64,000 nucleotides of DNA from Streptomyces fodineus. Lineage in GTDB: Bacteria; Actinomycetota; Actinomycetes; Streptomycetales; Streptomycetaceae. The translations under genes were made by a program, and so were the position numbers. The notes below the pieces were generated by a model that was given only the letters and a program-made list of their open reading frames with translations, did not search any database and was not told the origin of the DNA. Location: contig NZ_CP017248.1 in the NCBI RefSeq assembly GCF_001735805.1, forward strand, positions 5,704,001 to 5,768,000, in the 5' to 3' direction. Shown one piece after another: positions 35,277 through 44,665 of the stretch (the stretch's first letter is position 1; every line of letters begins with the position of its first letter).

Positions 35277-35627
35277 TCACTCCCCCTGCCTGTCCTCCGG
35301 CACCTCCTCGGCAGGAAGCGGCAGAGGCGCCGCAGGCCTGAGCTTCAGCCAGGCCAGGAAGAAGATGCCCAGCAGGAGCATGCCGAGCCCGGTCCAGAGG
35401 TTGATGTTGACGCCCTGGGCCTTGTCGATGGCGGCCCGGGAGTCGGTGATGCCGGTGATCATGACGATGAGGCCGTACACCACGAACAGGCCGCCGATGA
35501 TGCGGCGCAGGTCGAAGATGCGGGCTGCGGTCGCGGACTTGCCCTCCAGCTCGGTGACTTCCCGCTGGACGTCCTCCTCGCTGTAGTGGAAGCCCTCGTG
35601 GCGGTCGGGGTGCGCGTTGTCGCTCAT
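35277..35627 (-). CDS. Small two-helix membrane protein next to a symporter
   Basis: A 116-residue protein. The N-terminal ~40 residues are hydrophilic (HYSEEDVQREVTELEG). Two transmembrane helices follow (about 43-62, IIGGLFVVYGLIVMITG, and about 76-94, LWTGLGMLLLGIFFLAWL), then a short Pro/Glu tail. I do not recognise a characterised family. It lies 21 bp downstream of the symporter gene on the same strand and is probably cotranscribed, so it may be an accessory subunit; that is inference. Confidence 0.75.
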   Translation of the reverse strand: MSDNAHPDRHEGFHYSEEDVQREVTELEGKSATAARIFDLRRIIGGLFVVYGLIVMITGITDSRAAIDKAQGVNINLWTGLGMLLLGIFFLAWLKLRPAAPLPLPAEEVPEDRQGE

Positions 35628-35648
35628 GGTTTCCTCGATCCTCCCGCG

Positions 35649-37340
35649 TCAGAACGAGAACGGGACGTAGCAGGCGGCGGCCAGGACGACCGCGCCCCAG
35701 CCCAGCAGGGCCGGCCGGCGGTACCAGGCCTCGTCGCCGGGCGCCGGCGGTTCGGCCATGCCGGGGGAGCGGGTGCCGTAGACCAGCCCCTGCAGCTCCT
35801 GCGCCGGCTTCGGCCGGGTGAACAGGGACACCGCGACCATCACCACCGCGCCGGCGACGAAGCCTGCGATCGCGGAGACGAAGTTGGCGCCCTGGTCGGA
35901 GGGGATGGAGATGATCCCCTTCTTGTAGAGGACGAAGTAGTTGACCATCGCGGTCACGGTGCCCGCGAGCAGGCCCCAGAAGCCGGACTTGGCGGACGCC
36001 CGCCGCCAGAACATGCCGACGATGAACACGACGAACATCGGCACGTTGAAGAAGGAGAACAGCGTCTGCAGGTAGCTCATGATGTTCGAGAACGAGGACG
36101 CCAGGAACGCCGTACCGATCGACGCCAGGACGCCGACCGCCGTGATCAGGCGGCCGAAGCGGACGTAGTACGAGTCCTCACGGCCGCGCACCACGTACTT
36201 CGCCCAGATGTCGTTGGTGAACACGGTGTTGAAGGACGACACGTTGGCCGCCATGCCGGCCATGAACGCGGCGAGCAGACCGGTGACGGCGATGCCGAGC
36301 ACGCCGTTGGGCAGCAGTTCCTGCATCAGGTACGGGATGGCGTCGTTGTACTGCAGACCCGAGCCGGAGGCGCCGATCTTCGGCACCAGCGCGGCGGCGA
36401 CCAGGCCCGGGATCATCACCAGGAAGACGATGAAGATCTTCGGGTAGGCGGCGATCAGCGGCGTCCGCTGCCCCGCGGAGAGGTTCTTCGCGGACAGGGC
36501 GCGCTGCACCTCGGCGAAGTTGGTCGTCCAGTACCCGAAGGACAGCACGAAGCCGAGGCCGAGGACGATGGTCAGCCAGTTGGCGCCGAGCGGGTTGACA
36601 TGCCCGATCCCGGTGCCGCCCCAGGCGGTGGTGAAGTTCGCGCCGTGCGTCGCGGTGAGCTTGTGGGTCAGCCCGCCCCAGCCGCCGACCTTCTTCAGGC
36701 CGAGGACGGTGATGGGGATGAGGGCGGCCAGGATCACGAAGAACTGCAGCACCTCGTTGTAGATCGCCGAGGACAGACCGCCGAGGGTGATGTACGCCAG
36801 CACGAACGCGCCGGCGACGACGATCGCGACCCACTGCGGCCAGCCGAGCAGTGCCTCGACGACGATCGCGAGGGCGTAGAGGTTGACGCCCGCGATCAGG
36901 ATGGCGGCGAACGCGAACAGGATCGAACTGAGCAGGTGGGCGGCCCGGTCGAAGCGCAGCAGCAGGAACTCGGGGACCGAGCGGACCTTGCTGCCGTAGT
37001 AGAAGGGCATCATCACCAGGCCCAGGAAGACCATGGCCGGGATGGCGCCGACCCAGTACCAGTGCACGGTGTAGGCGCCGTACTGGGCGCTGTTCGCGGC
37101 CATGCCGAGGATCTCGGTGGCCGCCAGGTTCGCCGAGATGAAGGCGAGGCCGGTGATCCAGGCGGGCAGCGAGCGTCCGGACAGGAAGAAGTCGAGGCTG
37201 GTCTTGACCGAGCGGCGGGCCGCGAAGCCGATGCCGAGGACGACGACGAAGTAGATCGCCAGGATCGTGTAGTCCAGCCAGTTGGTGGGGAGCCGTAGCG
37301 CCGCCGCCAGATAGAGGGGACTGTTTGTGGGGGTTTGCAT
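35649..37340 (-). CDS. Sodium:solute symporter (SSS family), probable sugar uptake
   Basis: A 563-residue membrane protein with about 14 predicted helices of the SGLT/SSS type. The family signature region GLKKVGGWGGLTHKL and the sodium-site helix LDFFLSGRSLPAWITGLAFISANLAATEILG near residues 50-80 are present. Being divergent from galT-galE-galK with a shared 180-bp control region strongly suggests galactose or another hexose as substrate. This is inferred from context and from vSGLT-like galactose symporters. The small membrane protein gene follows on the same strand. Confidence 0.88.
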   Translation of the reverse strand: MQTPTNSPLYLAAALRLPTNWLDYTILAIYFVVVLGIGFAARRSVKTSLDFFLSGRSLPAWITGLAFISANLAATEILGMAANSAQYGAYTVHWYWVGAIPAMVFLGLVMMPFYYGSKVRSVPEFLLLRFDRAAHLLSSILFAFAAILIAGVNLYALAIVVEALLGWPQWVAIVVAGAFVLAYITLGGLSSAIYNEVLQFFVILAALIPITVLGLKKVGGWGGLTHKLTATHGANFTTAWGGTGIGHVNPLGANWLTIVLGLGFVLSFGYWTTNFAEVQRALSAKNLSAGQRTPLIAAYPKIFIVFLVMIPGLVAAALVPKIGASGSGLQYNDAIPYLMQELLPNGVLGIAVTGLLAAFMAGMAANVSSFNTVFTNDIWAKYVVRGREDSYYVRFGRLITAVGVLASIGTAFLASSFSNIMSYLQTLFSFFNVPMFVVFIVGMFWRRASAKSGFWGLLAGTVTAMVNYFVLYKKGIISIPSDQGANFVSAIAGFVAGAVVMVAVSLFTRPKPAQELQGLVYGTRSPGMAEPPAPGDEAWYRRPALLGWGAVVLAAACYVPFSF

Positions 37341-37519
37341 GAGAACTCGCTTCGTTGCGCGAACTGATCCAAGCGGAACCTACGTGTCCGCGTTCAGAAA
37401 TTGAACACTTCTGTTGGTGTTCTTTGTTTGATTGTGATGATCCCCCAGGTTGTCGAGTTGTGGTCTGTTATGTTTGATTGTGTTGAGTGATTGGGTGCGG
37501 GACGTAGAGGAGTCCGGCG
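37341..37519. promoter_or_regulatory. Divergent symporter / gal operon control region
   Basis: AT-rich relative to the rest of the window. It contains GAACAC-8-GTGTTC (37403-37422), and an identical 12-mer TGTTTGATTGTG at 37425-37436 and 37471-37482, 46 bp apart. TGTTTGATTG-type direct repeats resemble operators of DeoR-family sugar repressors. They probably govern galactose induction of the gal operon, the symporter, or both. No repressor gene is adjacent. Confidence 0.6.
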
Positions 37520-38581
37520 TTGAAGAAGACCTCGACACGGCTGGCCGACGGTCGTGAGCTGATCTACTACGACCTTCGGGACGACACCGTGCGGGACGCC
37601 GTCGACCGCCGCCCGCTGGAGCGGACCCATACGACGTCCGAGATCCGCCGCGATGTGCTGCTCGGCGACTCGGTGGCCGTCGCCTCCCACCGGCAGGGCC
37701 GGACGTACCATCCGCCGGCCGACGAGTGCCCCCTGTGCCCGACGCGGGGCGAGCGGCTCAGCGAGATCCCGGACTCGTCGTACGACGTCGTCGTCTTCGA
37801 GAACCGGTTCCCCTCCCTCGCCGGTGACTCCGGCCGCTGCGAGGTCGTCTGCTTCACCTCCGACCACGACGCCTCCTTCGCCGGCCTCACCGAGGAGCAG
37901 GCGCGCCTGGTGCTGGAGGCGTGGACGGACCGCACCTCGGAGCTGTCGCATCTGCCCTCCGTCGAGCAGGTCTTCTGTTTCGAGAACCGGGGCGAGGAGA
38001 TCGGCGTGACCCTCGGCCACCCGCACGGCCAGATCTACGCCTACCCCTTCACCACCCCCCGCACCGCCCTGATGCTCCGCTCGCTCGCCGCCCACAAGGA
38101 GGCGGCCGACGGGGAGAACCTGTTCGACGCCGTCCTCGCGCGGGAACTCGCCGGCGAGCGGGTCGTCCTTGAGGGTGAACACTGGGCGGCCTTCGTCCCG
38201 TACGCGGCGCACTGGCCGTACGAGGTCCACCTGTACCCCAGGCGCCGGGTGCCCGACCTGCTCGCGCTGGACGAGGCGGCGCGCACAGAATTCCCCCAGG
38301 TCTATCTGGAACTCTTGAGGCGCTTCGACCGGATCTTCGGCACCGGTGAGCCTCCGACGCCGTACATCGCGGCCTGGCACCAGGCCCCGTTCGGCGCGCT
38401 GGAGGAGTTCGACGGCGTGGAGCGCGGCGACTTCGCCCTCCACCTCGAGCTTTTCACCATCCGCCGCACTTCCGGCAAGCTGAAGTTTCTCGCGGGTTCC
38501 GAGTCCGGCATGAGCGTGTTCATCAACGACGTGCCGCCGGAGCGCGCGGCCGAGCGACTGCGAGAGGTAGCGAGTTCATGA
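37520..38581 (+). CDS. galT: Galactose-1-phosphate uridylyltransferase GalT
   Basis: A 353-residue Leloir enzyme that exchanges UMP between UDP-glucose and galactose-1-phosphate. The nucleophilic His lies in GHPHGQIYAYP, the HIT-superfamily signature of GalT. A possible zinc site is CPLCP near residue 73. The substrate motif FENRFPS is also seen. It uses a rare TTG start (37520) with GAGGAG seven bases upstream. It is first in galT-galE-galK, ending in an ATGA overlap with galE. Confidence 0.94.
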   Translation: MKKTSTRLADGRELIYYDLRDDTVRDAVDRRPLERTHTTSEIRRDVLLGDSVAVASHRQGRTYHPPADECPLCPTRGERLSEIPDSSYDVVVFENRFPSLAGDSGRCEVVCFTSDHDASFAGLTEEQARLVLEAWTDRTSELSHLPSVEQVFCFENRGEEIGVTLGHPHGQIYAYPFTTPRTALMLRSLAAHKEAADGENLFDAVLARELAGERVVLEGEHWAAFVPYAAHWPYEVHLYPRRRVPDLLALDEAARTEFPQVYLELLRRFDRIFGTGEPPTPYIAAWHQAPFGALEEFDGVERGDFALHLELFTIRRTSGKLKFLAGSESGMSVFINDVPPERAAERLREVASS

Positions 38582-39539
38582 AGTACCTGGTGACGGGTGG
38601 CGCGGGTTACGTCGGCAGTGTGGTCGCCCAGCACCTGCTGGAGGCCGGCCACGAGGTCACGGTCCTCGACAACCTCTCGACGGGCTTCCGCGAGGGCGTG
38701 CCCGCGGGCGCGGCCTTCGTCGAGGGCGACATCCGCGACGCCGCCAAGTGGCTCGACCCCTCCTACCACGGTGTGCTGCACTTCGCCGCGTCCTCGCAGG
38801 TCGGCGAGTCGGTGGTGAAGCCGGAGAAGTACTGGGACAACAACGTCGCCGGCTCCATGGCACTGCTCGGCGCGATGCGCGAGGCGAACGTCCGCACGCT
38901 CGTCTTCTCCTCCACGGCGGCGACGTACGGCGAGCCGGAGCAGGTCCCGATCGTGGAGAGCGCCCCGACGCGGCCGACCAACCCCTACGGCGCCTCCAAG
39001 CTGGCCGTCGACCACATGATCACCAGCGAGGCGAACGCCCACGGCCTGGCGGCGGTCTCCCTGCGCTACTTCAACGTGGCCGGCGCCTACGGCGCGTACG
39101 GCGAGCGCCACGACCCCGAGTCGCACCTCATCCCGCTGGTCCTCCAGGTCGCCCAGGGCCGCCGCGAGGCGATCTCGGTCTTCGGCGACGACTACGCCAC
39201 CCCCGACGGCACCTGCGTCCGCGACTACATCCACGTGGCGGACCTGGCCGAGGCCCACCTCCTGGCCCTCGCGGCGGCCACCCCGGGCGAGCACCTGATC
39301 TGCAACCTCGGCAACGGCGAGGGTTTCTCCGTCCGCCAGGTCATCGAGACGGTCCGGCAGGTCACCGGCCACCCGATCCCCGAGATCACGGCCCCGCGCC
39401 GGGGCGGCGACCCGGCCGTCCTGGTCGCCTCGGCGCAGGCGGCCCGCGAGAAACTGGGCTGGAACCCGACCCGCGCGGACCTCGCGGGCATCGTCGCGGA
39501 CGCCTGGGAGTTCGCGCAGCACATCACAAGGGAGCACTA

Positions 39540-39540
<1 letters not shown>
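38578..39540 (+). CDS. galE: UDP-glucose 4-epimerase GalE
   Basis: A 320-residue extended SDR that interconverts UDP-galactose and UDP-glucose. The NAD motif TGGAGYVG is at residues 7-14. The catalytic Ser lies in FSSTAATYG, and Tyr-Lys in NPYGASK. The substrate loop RYFNVAGA follows. It is coupled to galT by ATGA, and its stop shares a base with the galK start, so stoichiometric translation is likely. Confidence 0.94.
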
Positions 39541-40694
<1,154 letters not shown>

Positions 40695-40742
40695 CTCGGT
40701 GAACGGCTTCCCGAGGGGGCTCGCGCGGGACTCGCGGGACTC

Positions 40743-41189
40743 CTACGGGACCAGCCGCTTCGTCAGCGTGTACTCCGTGACGCCCGGCGGATAGTCCGGG
40801 ATCACGCACACCACCTCGTAGCCCTGTTTCTCGTAGAAGCGCGGGGCCTGGAAGTCCCAGGTCTCCAGGCGGGCGGCGGTGCAGGCGCGGTCGGTGCGGG
40901 CGAGGCGCTCCGCCCGCGCCAGCAGCCGGGCGCCGAGGCCCGCGCCGCGGTGGCGGGCGTCGACCCACAGGTAGGTGACGTGCAGCCAGGTCGTCCAGGT
41001 GTGGCCGACCAGGCCGCCCGCCAGGTCGCCCGAGGGGTCCAGGGCCCATACGTGGAGCGGGACTTCGCGTTCGCCGGGGGTGCCGCGCAGGGCCGCCAGG
41101 ACGGGGGAGGCCGCCGTGTTGGTGTCCCGCAGTCGGGAGCGGAGCAGATCACGTCGGGCTTTGTCGACTTCCGCCTCAATACGAAACAT
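40743..41189 (-). CDS. GNAT family N-acetyltransferase
   Basis: A 148-residue GNAT protein. The acetyl-CoA loop is RHRGAGLGARLL after the strand LHVTYLWVDA, and the C-terminal part FYEKQGYEVVCVIPDYPPG is typical of the fold. ATG 41189 (MFRIEAEV) is used; a GTG three codons upstream is possible. The substrate is unknown. It is convergent with galK, 48 bp apart. Confidence 0.85.
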   Translation of the reverse strand: MFRIEAEVDKARRDLLRSRLRDTNTAASPVLAALRGTPGEREVPLHVWALDPSGDLAGGLVGHTWTTWLHVTYLWVDARHRGAGLGARLLARAERLARTDRACTAARLETWDFQAPRFYEKQGYEVVCVIPDYPPGVTEYTLTKRLVP

Positions 41190-41466
41190 GCGGCACACGA
41201 TAAACGCGCCGGGCGGCCAGTTCTGTAAATCTCCTTCCGCTGCGTGCTCCCATCCGTACTCTGTGGAACAGCACCGGTGGGGGCCGGTGCTGATCAGGGG
41301 GCGAGACAGGCGGGTACGGCACCCGCGGTGGGGGTAGCAGTTTCCGCGACGGCGGCGGCCGCGCGGCGCGTGTCCTTTCCGTCAGGTGTCGTACCCGCGC
41401 GGGTCGTCGTTCTTTCCGGACCTTGGTAGTCCCCTGCTCCGCGCGGAGCCTGGGGAAGGGGGTTTC

Positions 41467-42240
41467 GTGGTTCGTATCCGAGTCCTGGTCGTGGACGACC
41501 ACCGCATCTTCGCCGAGTCGCTCGCCGCCGCCCTGGCCGCCGAGCCCGACGTCGACGTCTCCGCCGCCGGCAGCGGCCCCGCCGCGCTGCGCTGCCTGGA
41601 GCGGGCGGCCGGTGAGGGCCGCCGCTTCGACGTGCTCCTGGTCGACGCCGACCTCGGTGGTCATGCGCCCGGCAGCCGTCCGGGCGTTCCCGTGCCCGTG
41701 CAGGAGGGCAATGAGGAGGGGCTCGTCGACGGGATCTCGCTCGTCTCCGGGGTCCGGGCCGCCCAGCCCGGAGTGCGGATCGTCGTGCTCGCCGAGAAGG
41801 ACGACTCCCGGCGGGCGGCGCTCGCGCTGCAGGCCGGTGCCTCGGGGTGGGTCGCCAAGGACTGCTCGCTGTCCCGGCTGCTGACGGTCATCCGGGGAGT
41901 GCTGCGCGACGAGACCCATCTGCCGCCCGCCCTGCTCACCGGCGTCCTCAAGGAGCTGACGGCCGCCCGCCGGCACCGCACCGAGAGCGAGCGGCTGGTG
42001 GAGTCCCTCACGCCCAGGGAGCGGGAGGTGCTGCGCTGCATGGTCGCGGGCCTCGGCCGCAAGGCCGTGGCCGAGCGGCTGTTCCTGTCCCCGCACACCG
42101 TGCGCACCCATATGCAGAACGTCCTCGGCAAGCTGGGCGTCCACTCGACGCTGGCCGCCGTCGCGCTCGCCCGGCGCGCGGGGGTCGGGCCGGCCGACCT
42201 AGCCGGGGATGTTGTCGAACGGGGCGGTCAACTGGCGTAG
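41467..42240 (+). CDS. NarL/LuxR family response regulator
   Basis: A 257-residue response regulator with an intact receiver: Asp pair in VLVVDDHRIF, phospho-acceptor Asp in DVLLVDADLGG, and switch Lys in GWVAKD. About 20 extra residues rich in Gly/Pro/Val lie between the acceptor strand and the next helix. The C-terminal LuxR HTH is canonical (LTPREREVLRCMVAGLGRKAVAERLF; HTVRTHMQNVLGKLGV). No histidine kinase is adjacent, so it is an orphan regulator here. Its 3' end overlaps the convergent MarR gene by 42 bp. Confidence 0.88.
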   Translation: MVRIRVLVVDDHRIFAESLAAALAAEPDVDVSAAGSGPAALRCLERAAGEGRRFDVLLVDADLGGHAPGSRPGVPVPVQEGNEEGLVDGISLVSGVRAAQPGVRIVVLAEKDDSRRAALALQAGASGWVAKDCSLSRLLTVIRGVLRDETHLPPALLTGVLKELTAARRHRTESERLVESLTPREREVLRCMVAGLGRKAVAERLFLSPHTVRTHMQNVLGKLGVHSTLAAVALARRAGVGPADLAGDVVERGGQLA

Positions 42241-42696
42241 CAGACCGGCCAGTTCCGCACGCTGGGCGCGGGACAGCTCGGCGAGGATCGCCCGCTCCTG
42301 CTCCAGCAGCCCGGCCAGCGCCTGGTCCGCGCGGTCCCGGCCGGTGTCGGTCAGCCGGACCAGCACACCCCGCCGGTCGCTCGGGTCGGGCAGCCGCTCC
42401 ACCAGGCCCTTCTTGGCCAGCCGGTCGATGCGGTTGGTCATCGTGCCCGAGGTGACCAGGGTCTGGGTCAGCAGCTGACCGGGGGAGAGCTGGTACGGCG
42501 TGCCCGCGCGCCGGAGCGCGGTCAGCACATCGAACTCCCACGGCTCCAGCTGATGCTCGGCGAAGGCGAGCCGGCGCGCACGGTCCAGATGCCGGGCCAG
42601 TCGGCTCACCCGGCTGAGCACTTCCAGCGGCTCCACGTCGAGGTCCGGACGTTCCCGGCGCCACGCTGCGACCAGCCGATCGACCTCGTCCTCCAT
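42199..42696 (-). CDS. MarR family transcriptional regulator
   Basis: A 165-residue MarR regulator. The winged helix includes LEPWEFDVLTALRRAG, LVTSGTMTNRIDRLAKKGLVERL and the wing PDPSDRRGVLVRLT. No N-terminal sensing Cys is seen, so a phenolic or other ligand is more likely than peroxide. It is divergent from the methyltransferase gene, and the gap carries tandem 15-bp repeats that are probably its operator. The 3' end runs 42 bp into the convergent LuxR gene. Confidence 0.87.
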   Translation of the reverse strand: MEDEVDRLVAAWRRERPDLDVEPLEVLSRVSRLARHLDRARRLAFAEHQLEPWEFDVLTALRRAGTPYQLSPGQLLTQTLVTSGTMTNRIDRLAKKGLVERLPDPSDRRGVLVRLTDTGRDRADQALAGLLEQERAILAELSRAQRAELAGLLRQLTAPFDNIPG

Positions 42697-42728
42697 GAGA
42701 TCAGTGTAGTGGTTGTGTCGACATGAAG

Positions 42729-42758
42729 TCTCTTGACGTCGAGTCTCTTGACATCGAG
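42729..42758. promoter_or_regulatory. Tandem 15-bp MarR operator repeats
   Basis: TCTCTTGACGTCGAG (42729-42743) is followed directly by TCTCTTGACATCGAG (42744-42758). Each contains an imperfect dyad TCTTGA-CA-TCGAGA of the kind bound by MarR dimers. TTGAC boxes inside the repeats may double as -35 elements for the methyltransferase gene, so repression by occlusion is likely. Confidence 0.65.
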
Positions 42759-42784
42759 ATAAGCTGCCGGGGACAGTGGACGGT

Positions 42785-43609
42785 ATGACGACACCCATCT
42801 GGGACCCCGGGCAGTATCTGCGGCACGCCGGTCACCGGGCCCGCCCCTTCGCCGACCTCCTCGCCCGCGTCCCCGCCCTGCCCACGGAACCGCCCGCAGG
42901 GCGACCCCGCATCGCCGACCTCGGCTGCGGCCCCGGCAACGTCACCGTCCTGCTCACGGAACGCTGGCCCGCCGCCCATGTCACCGGCTACGACAACTCG
43001 CCCGAGATGCTCGACAAGGCGCACACCGACCACGACGGCCCCACCGCCGGGGGCGGCCGGCTGGACTTCGCCCACGCCGACCTCCGTACCTGGGCGCCCG
43101 GGGAGCCGTACGACCTGATCGTCTCCAACGCCACCCTCCAATGGGTCCCCGGGCACGCCGACCGGTTCGCCGACTGGATCGCCGGCCTCAATCCCGGCGG
43201 CACCTTCGCCTTCCAGGTACCCGACAACATCGACGCCCCGCTGCACGCCCTGATGCGCGAACTCGCCGCCACCCCCCGCTGGAAGTCCCGCCTCGCCGAC
43301 GTCCTGCGCCGCACCGACTCCGTGCACACCCCCGGCGCCTACCTGGACCGCCTCGCCCGCCTCGGCTGTGCGGCCGACGTGTGGCAGACGACGTACTTCC
43401 ACGTCCTGCGGGGCGAGGATCCCGTTCTGGACTGGGTGAAGGGCACCGGCCTCAGGCCCGCCCTGACCGCGCTCGCCGACGACCCCGAGGCCCGGGACGC
43501 CTTCCTCACCGAGTACCGGGACCTGCTGCGGCAGGCCTACCCGAGCGCGCCGTACGGCACCGTCCTGCCGTTTCGCCGCCTGTTCGCCGTCGCCGTGAAG
43601 GAGGCCTGA
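42785..43609 (+). CDS. tam: Trans-aconitate 2-methyltransferase-like SAM methyltransferase
   Basis: A 274-residue class I methyltransferase. The Tam-type N-terminus WDPGQYLRHAGHRARPFADLLARV is followed by SAM motif I DLGCGPGNVT (about residues 48-57), motif II region GYDNSPEML and motif IV/post region LIVSNATLQWVP. Tam enzymes esterify trans-aconitate to relieve aconitase inhibition. The N-terminal and WVP features match that family, though substrate specificity cannot be proven by reading. It is followed after two bases by a VOC gene and is under likely MarR control. Confidence 0.82.
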   Translation: MTTPIWDPGQYLRHAGHRARPFADLLARVPALPTEPPAGRPRIADLGCGPGNVTVLLTERWPAAHVTGYDNSPEMLDKAHTDHDGPTAGGGRLDFAHADLRTWAPGEPYDLIVSNATLQWVPGHADRFADWIAGLNPGGTFAFQVPDNIDAPLHALMRELAATPRWKSRLADVLRRTDSVHTPGAYLDRLARLGCAADVWQTTYFHVLRGEDPVLDWVKGTGLRPALTALADDPEARDAFLTEYRDLLRQAYPSAPYGTVLPFRRLFAVAVKEA

Positions 43610-43611
43610 GC

Positions 43612-43971
43612 ATGCTCGCCGCGGTCGACCACGTGCAGCCGGCGGCCCCGCCCGGATCGGAGGACGCGCTGCGGGCGTACTGCGCCGACGTCCTCGCAAT
43701 GACGGAGATCCCCCAGCCCCCGGCGCCGGCCGCGCGCGGCGGCTGCTGGTTCCAGGCCGGTGCCGTGCGGCTCCATCTCGGGATCGAGGAGGACTTCCGG
43801 CCCGCGAAGAAGGCCCACCCGGGGCTCAGGGTGACGGACATCGAGTCGTACGCGGCCCGCCTCACCGCGAAGGGCGCACAGGTGACCTGGGACGACACCC
43901 TCCCCGGCCGCCTGCGCTTCTACTCGCAGGACCCCGTCGGCAACCGGCTGGAGTTCCTCCAGCCCCGATGA
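43612..43971 (+). CDS. VOC superfamily (glyoxalase/bleomycin-resistance-like) protein
   Basis: A 119-residue single-domain VOC protein with two beta-alpha-beta-beta-beta units. The N-terminal metal-ligand position is VDHVQ, and the C-terminal unit ends FYSQDPVGNRLEFLQ with the conserved Glu. It starts two bases after the methyltransferase stop, so it belongs to the same operon. The chemistry is unknown. Confidence 0.82.
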   Translation: MLAAVDHVQPAAPPGSEDALRAYCADVLAMTEIPQPPAPAARGGCWFQAGAVRLHLGIEEDFRPAKKAHPGLRVTDIESYAARLTAKGAQVTWDDTLPGRLRFYSQDPVGNRLEFLQPR

Positions 43972-43987
43972 CCGCGGGACCCCCGGC

Positions 43988-44665
43988 CTACGCCTTGCGG
44001 TGCCCTATCAGCCGCGGCTTCTGCTCCAGCCCGTCCAGGCCGTGCCACGCCAGGTTCACCAGGTGAGCCGCGACCTCCGCCTTCTTCGGGCGGCGTACGT
44101 CCAGCCACCACTGCCCCGTCAGCGCGACCATGCCGACCAGGGCCTGGGCGTACAGCGGAGCCAGCTTCGGGTCGAAGCCGCGGGACTTGAACTCGCGGCC
44201 CAGGATGTCCTCCACCTGGGTGGCGATGTCCGAGATGAGGGAGGCGAAGGAGCCCGTGGACTGGGGGATGGGCGAGTCACGGACCAGGATGCGGAAGCCG
44301 TCCGTGTACTCCTCGATGTAGTCCAGGAGCGCGAACGCCGCCTGCTCGCACAGCTCACGCGGATGCCCGGCCGTCAGCGAGCTGGTCACCATGTCCAGCA
44401 GGCGGCGCATCTCGCGGTCGACCACCACCGCGTACAGCCCCTCCTTGCCGCCGAAGTGCTCGTACACCACCGGCTTGGACACCCCGGCCTTCGCCGCGAT
44501 CTCCTCCACCGAAGTGCCCTCGAAACCTTTCGCCGCGAAGAGGGTGCGACCGATCTCCAGCAGCTGCTGGCGGCGCTCGGCACCGGTCATACGGGTCCGC
44601 CGGGTCCGCCGCGGTTTGTCGTTGCTGGAGGTGCTGCTGGAGTCGGTCGCCACGGCGTCAATCAT
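43988..44665 (-). CDS. TetR regulator coupled to a fatty-acid desaturase gene
   Basis: A 225-residue TetR regulator. The HTH is RRQQLLEIGRTLFAAKGFEGTSVEEIAAKAGVSKPVVYEHFGGKEGLY (about residues 31-75), and the remainder is a helical ligand domain. It starts in an ATGA overlap with the upstream desaturase gene, so the two proteins are made together and it probably represses its own operon through the dyads at 45750-45776. A fatty acyl-CoA ligand is an inference from that context. Confidence 0.88.
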   Translation of the reverse strand: MIDAVATDSSSTSSNDKPRRTRRTRMTGAERRQQLLEIGRTLFAAKGFEGTSVEEIAAKAGVSKPVVYEHFGGKEGLYAVVVDREMRRLLDMVTSSLTAGHPRELCEQAAFALLDYIEEYTDGFRILVRDSPIPQSTGSFASLISDIATQVEDILGREFKSRGFDPKLAPLYAQALVGMVALTGQWWLDVRRPKKAEVAAHLVNLAWHGLDGLEQKPRLIGHRKA

